Positions 58,649-64,000 of a DNA stretch of 64,000 nucleotides are shown piece after piece. A program made the translations under genes and the position numbers. The notes beneath the pieces are model-generated. The model was not told the origin of the DNA. It did no database searches and saw nothing but the letters and a program-made list of their open reading frames with translations. The stretch spans positions 620,001 through 684,000 of the forward strand of contig NZ_JAPMLQ010000002.1 of the NCBI RefSeq assembly GCF_026410305.1, read 5' to 3'. Source of the DNA: Sulfitobacter sp. F26204. Lineage in GTDB: Bacteria; Pseudomonadota; Alphaproteobacteria; Rhodobacterales; Rhodobacteraceae. Position 1 is the stretch's first letter. Each line of letters begins with the position of its first letter.

Positions 58649-60298
58649 ATGCTGCGCGGCCTTGATATTTCTGACATGCTGATCATTGAACGGTTGGAAC
58701 TCAGCTTTCAACCGGGGCTGAACGTGCTCACCGGTGAAACCGGTGCAGGTAAATCCATCCTGCTGGATTCCCTTGGTTTTGTTCTGGGCTGGCGGGGGCG
58801 TGCCGATCTGGTGCGACAGGGGGCGGCACAGGGCGAAGTTACGGCATGGTTCGATCTCACCGACAATCACCCGGCCCGTGCAGTCCTGCAAGAGGCGGGT
58901 CTGCCTTGCGGGGATGAGCTGATCTTGCGACGGATCAACACCAGTGAGGGGCGTAAGACGGCCTGGGTCAACGACCGCCGCTGTTCGGGGGAGGTGCTGC
59001 GGGCCTTGTCGGAAACGCTGGTTGAATTGCACGGGCAGCACGACGATCGCGGGCTTTTGAACCCGCGTGGGCATCGTGCCATCCTTGATGATTTTGCTGA
59101 CACAGGGGCCGCACGGGCGAAAGTACGCCAGGCTTGGACCACTCTGGGAGCAGCGCGAAAAGCAGCGGCAAGGGCGGCAGAGGAACGCGCCGCGATCATG
59201 GCAGAAGAGGATTTTCTGCGCCATGCCGTTGCGGAACTGGACAAGTTGAACCCGGCTGAGGGAGAGGAAGCGCTGCTCGACGCGCGCCGTCGTCAGATGC
59301 AAGCAGCCGAAAAGATCCGCGCCGATGTTGTAAATGCATATGAAGCGATGGGCCAGAACGGGGCGGAAGGTAGCCTGGGGGAGGCGCTGCGCTGGCTCGA
59401 CGGTGCGGCAGAGCGGGCGGAAGGAGCACTGGAGAGCCCAATGGCTGCGCTCGGGCGGGCGATGGTGGAACTGGACGAAGCGATGACTGGCGTGGCCAGC
59501 GCGATGGATGCCATGACCTTTGACCCGATGGAACTGGAAGAGACAGAAGAGCGTCTGTTTGCAATCCGCGCAATGGCACGCAAGCATGATGTCTCACCAG
59601 AAGAACTCGCCGGATTTGGTGCGACGTTGCGCGCCAAGTTGGACGCGCTTGATGCCAGCGAAGTGGCCGAAATCGCACTTGCCAAAGCGGTTGAGGAAGC
59701 CGAAGCGCATTATGACAACGCCGCCGCCGCCTTGAGCGCGGCACGCAAGAATGCAGCCAAGAAACTGGACAAGGCCGTGTCAGGAGAACTTGCGCCGCTC
59801 AAGATGGAGCGGGCGGTTTTCGAAACACAAATCACCTTGGAAGAAGCCGGTGCAGAAGGGCGCGATGCAGTAGGTTTCACGGTGGCCACCAACCCCGGTG
59901 CACCCGCCGGTCCATTGGGCAAGATTGCCTCGGGGGGCGAACTCAGCCGTTTCTTGTTGGCGCTCAAGGTTTGTCTCACGCGGGGGCAATCCGGCATCAC
60001 GATGATATTTGACGAAATCGACCGCGGCGTCGGCGGTGCCACGGCTGATGCTGTCGGGCGGCGCCTGTCCGCGCTTGCAAGTGGCGGGCAGGTCCTGGTC
60101 GTGACGCACAGCCCGCAAGTGGCCGCGCTGGGTGCCCATCACTGGCGGGTTCAAAAAGGGGTTTCCAAGGGGGTCACCACCTCAAGCGTGGTGCCCCTGT
60201 CGCCGCCGGAACGGGTTGATGAAGTGGCGCGGATGCTGGCCGGTGATACCATCACTGATGCAGCGCGCGCCGCAGCCGAAGTGTTGCTGGCTGGCTGA
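58649..60298 (+). CDS. recN: DNA repair protein RecN
   Basis: RecN is an SMC-like ATPase that holds broken DNA ends together for recombination. The N-terminal MLRGLDISDMLIIERLELSF with Walker A LTGETGAGKSILLD, a long helical coiled-coil region (residues about 155-350) and the C-terminal signature SGGELSRFLLALK with Walker B TMIFDEIDRGVGG are present. Length 549 residues from ATG 58649; upstream in-frame codons from 58625 are not conserved-looking. The stop overlaps the next start (TGATG). Confidence 0.96.
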   Translation: MLRGLDISDMLIIERLELSFQPGLNVLTGETGAGKSILLDSLGFVLGWRGRADLVRQGAAQGEVTAWFDLTDNHPARAVLQEAGLPCGDELILRRINTSEGRKTAWVNDRRCSGEVLRALSETLVELHGQHDDRGLLNPRGHRAILDDFADTGAARAKVRQAWTTLGAARKAAARAAEERAAIMAEEDFLRHAVAELDKLNPAEGEEALLDARRRQMQAAEKIRADVVNAYEAMGQNGAEGSLGEALRWLDGAAERAEGALESPMAALGRAMVELDEAMTGVASAMDAMTFDPMELEETEERLFAIRAMARKHDVSPEELAGFGATLRAKLDALDASEVAEIALAKAVEEAEAHYDNAAAALSAARKNAAKKLDKAVSGELAPLKMERAVFETQITLEEAGAEGRDAVGFTVATNPGAPAGPLGKIASGGELSRFLLALKVCLTRGQSGITMIFDEIDRGVGGATADAVGRRLSALASGGQVLVVTHSPQVAALGAHHWRVQKGVSKGVTTSSVVPLSPPERVDEVARMLAGDTITDAARAAAEVLLAG

Positions 60299-61998
60299 TG
60301 ACAAAGGGGCCTCAAAACAAGAACGCGCCCGGATTCATCGCACATCAGGTCGGCTTGAGCGTCGAAACGCTAAAGCATGCATTGCAGGTGATCCGCCATC
60401 GCGGTCCCGGCAAGGTCACCTTTTGGTTCATCGCTTTGGTCATCGGCGTCGCCGCGGGCTTTGCCGCCCTGTTGTTTCGCAAGGGCATCGATTTCCTGCA
60501 GGAAACGCTCTACGGCACGGAAGATGTGAATACACTTCACAGCTTTATCAGCGGGTTGGAATGGTATTGGGTTGTTCTGATCCCGACGCTCGGCGGGCTG
60601 ACAGTTGGCCTGATCCTGCACCACTTTACCAATGATGCGCGGGTAAGGACCGTCAGCGACGTGATCCTCGGCGCGGCCATGCACGAGGGTCGGGTCGAAA
60701 TCAAAGCGGGCATTGCATCGGCCTTTGCCTCCTTGATAACACTGTCCACTGGGGGCTCGTCAGGGCGTGAAGGACCGGTGGTACATATTGCCGGCGTGGT
60801 TTCAACTTGGGTCAGCGATCGCATTAATGCGGATGGGATTACGGGACGCGACCTGTTGGGCTGTGCGGTTGCCGCAGCGGTGGCGGCATCGTTCAATGCG
60901 CCGATTGCAGGGGCATTATTCGCCCTTGAGGTGGTGTTGCGCCATTTTGCGGTCCACGCCTTTGCACCGATTGTGATAGCCTCTGTTGCGGGGGCTATCA
61001 TCAACCGGATTGAATTTGGCGGGGTCACGGAATTTGTCCTGCCAACCTATGGCGATCTGCAGTTTTATGTAGAGCTTCCTGCCTTTCTTCTATTGGGCCT
61101 GACCTGTGGGGCAGTGGCCGTGGCGTTGATGCGCAGCGTCTTCTGGGCCGAGGATATTGGCGATTTTCTGGAAAAATTCACGGGTTGGCCCCGCTGGCTG
61201 CGCCCCGCAGTGGCAGGGGCGATGCTGGGCATCATCGCGCTGTGGTTCCCGCATATCATCGGCGTCGGATACGAAACAATGTCGCTGGCTTTGACCGGGG
61301 CGCTGACCCTGCATGAGGTGGTGGTCTTTGCCATCCTCAAGGTGACAGCGGTGGCTATTACCATGGGGGGTCGCATGGGCGGCGGCATGTTTTCGCCCTC
61401 ATTGATGATTGGTGCACTGACAGGGCTGGGATTTGGCCTGATTGCGACGGGCGTGTTTCCAGATGTGTCGGGTTCTTCGACGCTTTATGCCCTTGCCGGC
61501 ATGGGGGCTGTTTCAGCGGCGGTATTGGGGGCGCCGATCTCGACCACATTGATCGTATTCGAATTGACAGGCGACTGGCAGACCGCAATGGCGGTGATGG
61601 TGGCGGTAAGCATGTCCACAGCGCTGGCCAGCCGGCTTGTTGACCGCAGTTTCTTTCTCACCCAGATCGAGCGGCGCGGCATCCATCTTGCCGCCGGCCC
61701 ACAGGCCTATCTTCTGGCAATGTTCACCGTCGCGCGCATCATGCGCAGGCCCGACGATACTAATTCAGCAGACCAAGAGACCTGTTGGGAACTGATCAAC
61801 GCGGGCGTCTATATTGACGGGAGCGCGACCCTGGAAGCGGCAATGCCGATGTTTGAAACCAGCGGCGCCTCGCTGATCCCGGTTGTTGCCCTGTCGCCCG
61901 ATGCACCTCCCGAGCTATTGGGCGCGCTTTTTCAGGTAGATGCGCTCAAGGCCTATAACAGGGCATTGGCGGCCACAGCAGCCGAGGAACACTCGTAA
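60298..61998 (+). CDS. ClC-family chloride channel or antiporter
   Basis: The 566-residue membrane protein has the ClC selectivity-filter stretches TGGSSGREGPV (with the gating glutamate) and GGRMGGGMFSPSL, plus about 16 hydrophobic segments including a re-entrant-helix pattern. The C-terminal about 110 residues resemble a degenerate CBS-domain region (TLEAAMPMFETSGASLIPVVAL). It may move chloride or exchange it for protons. Translation starts within the recN stop, an unusual partner for a transporter. Confidence 0.92.
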   Translation: MTKGPQNKNAPGFIAHQVGLSVETLKHALQVIRHRGPGKVTFWFIALVIGVAAGFAALLFRKGIDFLQETLYGTEDVNTLHSFISGLEWYWVVLIPTLGGLTVGLILHHFTNDARVRTVSDVILGAAMHEGRVEIKAGIASAFASLITLSTGGSSGREGPVVHIAGVVSTWVSDRINADGITGRDLLGCAVAAAVAASFNAPIAGALFALEVVLRHFAVHAFAPIVIASVAGAIINRIEFGGVTEFVLPTYGDLQFYVELPAFLLLGLTCGAVAVALMRSVFWAEDIGDFLEKFTGWPRWLRPAVAGAMLGIIALWFPHIIGVGYETMSLALTGALTLHEVVVFAILKVTAVAITMGGRMGGGMFSPSLMIGALTGLGFGLIATGVFPDVSGSSTLYALAGMGAVSAAVLGAPISTTLIVFELTGDWQTAMAVMVAVSMSTALASRLVDRSFFLTQIERRGIHLAAGPQAYLLAMFTVARIMRRPDDTNSADQETCWELINAGVYIDGSATLEAAMPMFETSGASLIPVVALSPDAPPELLGALFQVDALKAYNRALAATAAEEHS

Positions 61999-61999
61999 A

Positions 62000-62075
62000 C
62001 AATTGGTAAAGTGTTTCAAGTTGCTGGGTAATTTGCCAAAGGACGGCGCAACTGTTTCCGCCAAGGCACCAATTG
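62000..62075. repeat. 8-bp inverted repeat upstream of the RTX gene
   Basis: CAATTGGT (62000-62007) and ACCAATTG (62068-62075) are exact inverted copies 60 bases apart in the 165-base gap before the RTX gene; GATTGGT occurs again just after. It may be an operator; no gene is visible in the gap. Confidence 0.35.
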
Positions 62076-62163
62076 ACGCGGATTGGTGATGGAAAGTCAT
62101 AGCATTGGCTTCGCCATTGGGTATTGTTTCAATAGTTGATGCAATTACAGGAGCTTTGTTGCC

Positions 62164-63939
62164 ATGCTCGCCTACCTTCTTCTTCCATTGCTTGGAATTG
62201 GCCTTCTTGCGACCCTTTTCGACAATGATGATGATTCCGTTGTCGAACCACCGGTTGACCCGGAAAATGAAATCAACGGCACTGACGGCCCAGACAAGCT
62301 GACGGGGACCGGTGCCAATGACCTGATGCTCGGGCATGGCGGTGATGATGAATTGCGCGGTTACGGCGGTGACGACACCTTGATCGGCGGCAGCGGCGAT
62401 GACCTTGAAGTTGGTGGCGACGGTGACGATTCGATGCAGGGGAACAATGGAGAGGATACCCTATGGGGCCGCGACGGCGATGACCGGATGAACGGCGGCA
62501 ACGGCGCGGATACCCTGCGTGGTGACAATGGGGACGACATCATGCGTGGCGGTGGCGGCGACGATGTCTTGCTGGGCGGACCGGGCGATGATGCGCTGCT
62601 GGGGAACCAGGGCGATGATGTACTTCAGGCCGGTAACGGCGCGGATTCTCTCTTTGGGGGCAATGGTGCGGATACGCTTACCGGCTACAACCTGCCTGTC
62701 GGCGAGGGGATGCTGGCGGGCGTGGACGATCTGCTGGTGGACCAGCTTGACGGTGGGAGCGGCGATGACGTCATTACCGGAAACAAGGGTGATCTGGTGA
62801 CAGGTGGCACCGGCGCAGATCTGATCCGCACCATCGGGTTCGATCAGGAAGACGGGGGCGGAGTAACCGTCACGGACTTTGACCCGGATGAGGATATGCT
62901 GTTGATGGCGTCGAGCACGGGACCGGACCTGTCGTTGGAGGCCGACGATGACCGCATCGATATCGTTCAGGATGGTACCAGCACGAATATCTTATTTGAA
63001 GATACATTGATCGCCGTGTTGCAGAATACAAATGCGGCCGCATTGGCGGCGGATACCTCCTGGTTCGCGAATTTTGCGTCTGAACCCGTGAACCAGATCG
63101 ACGGGACCAGCGGAAATGACCGTATTTCAGGCACTGGCGGCCCTGATAACATTGACGCAGGGCCGGGCGACGACGAAGTTCGCGCCTTCGGCAATGATGA
63201 TACGGTCTCAGGTGGAACCGGCGATGACTTCCTTGTCGGTGGCGAGGGCGTGGATGCACTGCGCGGCGAGGATGGCAATGACACGCTTTGGGGTCTGGTC
63301 GGCGATGATGTGATTGATGGCGGCGACGGCAACGACATCGTGCGCGGCGATCCCGGTAATGATCTGATCAATGGAGGACACGGTACCGACGCGCTGGTTG
63401 GCGGTGACGGGAATGATACGATCAACGGAGGGAATGACAACGATGTCATCGTTACCGGTAATGGCGCCGATGTTGCCAACGGCGATGATGGCAGTGACCG
63501 GATCACCGGGTTTCAGGAAGGTGCCTCTGGCGCGGCCGGGGTCGGACTGGATGACGGCGCAGCCGATACGTTGAACGGTGGCAATGGCAACGATACCATC
63601 ACGGCCAATGACGGCGACGTCGTCACCGGCGGCAATGGAAATGATGTGGTGCGTGCCCTGGGGCTGGGACAATCCGAACAGGATGCTGTCGTCGTCACAG
63701 ACTTTGACCCTGCTCAGGATGTGCTGGTGCTGGTCGGCCCGGATGGCGAGGACGCTGCGATCAGCGATGGCGAGAACCTGCTGGTGCGTGCAACTGCCGA
63801 TGGTCAGAGTACCGAGGTGGTTTACCGCGGTCAGGTTATGGCGCTCTTGCAGGGCACCGAGGCAACCGGTCTGAGCCTGACGCAGCCCTGGTTCGGCACC
63901 CCCTTCGCCTTGCCAACGACACCGGCTGCGGTTGCCTGA
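62164..63939 (+). CDS. RTX-type calcium-binding repeat protein, internally duplicated
   Basis: The 591-residue protein opens with a hydrophobic helix (LAYLLLPLLGIGLLATLF, residues 2-20) and an acidic stretch, then RTX nonapeptide repeats of the GGxGxDxxx form in two blocks (about 62280-62830 and 63100-63650). Each block is followed by a similar about 90-residue region: VTDFDPDEDMLLM...IAVLQN (near 62870) and VTDFDPAQDVLVL...MALLQG (near 63695). The repeats bind calcium outside the cell by family knowledge. No enzymatic domain is apparent. AGGAG precedes the ATG. Confidence 0.88.
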   Translation: MLAYLLLPLLGIGLLATLFDNDDDSVVEPPVDPENEINGTDGPDKLTGTGANDLMLGHGGDDELRGYGGDDTLIGGSGDDLEVGGDGDDSMQGNNGEDTLWGRDGDDRMNGGNGADTLRGDNGDDIMRGGGGDDVLLGGPGDDALLGNQGDDVLQAGNGADSLFGGNGADTLTGYNLPVGEGMLAGVDDLLVDQLDGGSGDDVITGNKGDLVTGGTGADLIRTIGFDQEDGGGVTVTDFDPDEDMLLMASSTGPDLSLEADDDRIDIVQDGTSTNILFEDTLIAVLQNTNAAALAADTSWFANFASEPVNQIDGTSGNDRISGTGGPDNIDAGPGDDEVRAFGNDDTVSGGTGDDFLVGGEGVDALRGEDGNDTLWGLVGDDVIDGGDGNDIVRGDPGNDLINGGHGTDALVGGDGNDTINGGNDNDVIVTGNGADVANGDDGSDRITGFQEGASGAAGVGLDDGAADTLNGGNGNDTITANDGDVVTGGNGNDVVRALGLGQSEQDAVVVTDFDPAQDVLVLVGPDGEDAAISDGENLLVRATADGQSTEVVYRGQVMALLQGTEATGLSLTQPWFGTPFALPTTPAAVA

Positions 63940-63962
63940 GGGGGACAGGCCTGTAGCATCGC

Positions 63963-63981
63963 CAAGGCAGGCGTTGCCTTG
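63963..63981 (+). terminator. Hairpin after the RTX gene, possible terminator
   Basis: CAAGGCA and TGCCTTG form a 7-bp stem with a 5-base loop 24 bases after the RTX stop. There is no T-run inside the window, so this is tentative. Confidence 0.3.
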
Positions 63982-64000
63982 CCTCAACGGGCGTCGCAAT

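Noticed and set aside
62280-63660. Tandem DNA repeats as a CRISPR array or satellite
   Set aside because: The periodicity is the 27-base RTX nonapeptide coding repeat, with no constant repeat and spacer structure.

Overview
The window looks like chromosomal DNA of a marine alphaproteobacterium of the Rhodobacteraceae (Roseobacter group). This is inferred from gene content and protein style: glyS followed by a PPDK-like gene, DUF2484 and DUF2244 proteins, a class I ketol-acid reductoisomerase, an FtsZ with a long Pro/Gln-rich linker ending in the alphaproteobacterial IPAFLRR tail, and a DUF1127 gene flanked by anti-Shine-Dalgarno hairpin RNAs. Genus cannot be fixed. I see no insertion sequence, prophage, CRISPR array, tRNA or rRNA.

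Region 1 (1-8.8 kb, + strand): 3' part of glyS, a PPDK-like phosphotransferase gene, a SleB-type cell wall hydrolase, then an overlapping folB-folP-glmM run (folate and cell-envelope amino sugar). Region 2 (8.9-20.9 kb): EamA transporter and ilvC on the minus strand; two overlapping Lrp/AsnC regulators divergent from ilvC; a class V aminotransferase; a UbiH-type monooxygenase; a HAD nucleotidase divergent from a GntR/FCD regulator; a two-domain GspE-N/GT2 membrane glycosyltransferase; carA; a YqeY protein; a DUF2244 protein. Region 3 (21-32.7 kb): an undescribed coiled-coil/zinc-ribbon membrane protein; pyruvate carboxylase next to an LldD-type 2-hydroxyacid oxidase; UvrD/PcrA helicase; a DUF1127 gene embedded in an array of small hairpin RNAs; mrp/apbC; a membrane protein.

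Region 4 (32.7-60.3 kb): a long, AT-rich, structured leader and then the division and cell wall (dcw) cluster: mraZ-rsmH-ftsL-ftsI-murE-murF-mraY-murD-ftsW-murG-murC-(three small membrane proteins)-murB-ddl-ftsQ-ftsA-ftsZ-lpxC-bamD-recN. Most junctions are 4-nt overlaps, implying translational coupling from peptidoglycan precursor synthesis through septum assembly. Three unrelated genes (glutaminase, BaiN-type flavoprotein, SRPBCC protein) sit inside the cluster on the opposite strand and break it into sub-operons. Region 5 (60.3-64 kb): a ClC chloride channel overlapping recN, and an RTX-type calcium-binding repeat protein with an internally duplicated architecture.

The strongest non-coding signal is at 29.87-30.54 kb. 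On the minus strand, six hairpins expose CCTCCC or CCTCCTCCC in their loops, two upstream and four downstream of the DUF1127 gene. This matches the CcsR/cuckoo small RNA family of Rhodobacterales but with an additional unit upstream of the protein gene. Other points for a second look are the AT-rich extra segment inside glyS, the C-terminal domain on FolB, the degenerate ATP-binding end of the PPDK-like protein, the 13-bp inverted repeat and 13-bp leader hairpin before mraZ, and the small membrane gene trio between murC and murB.
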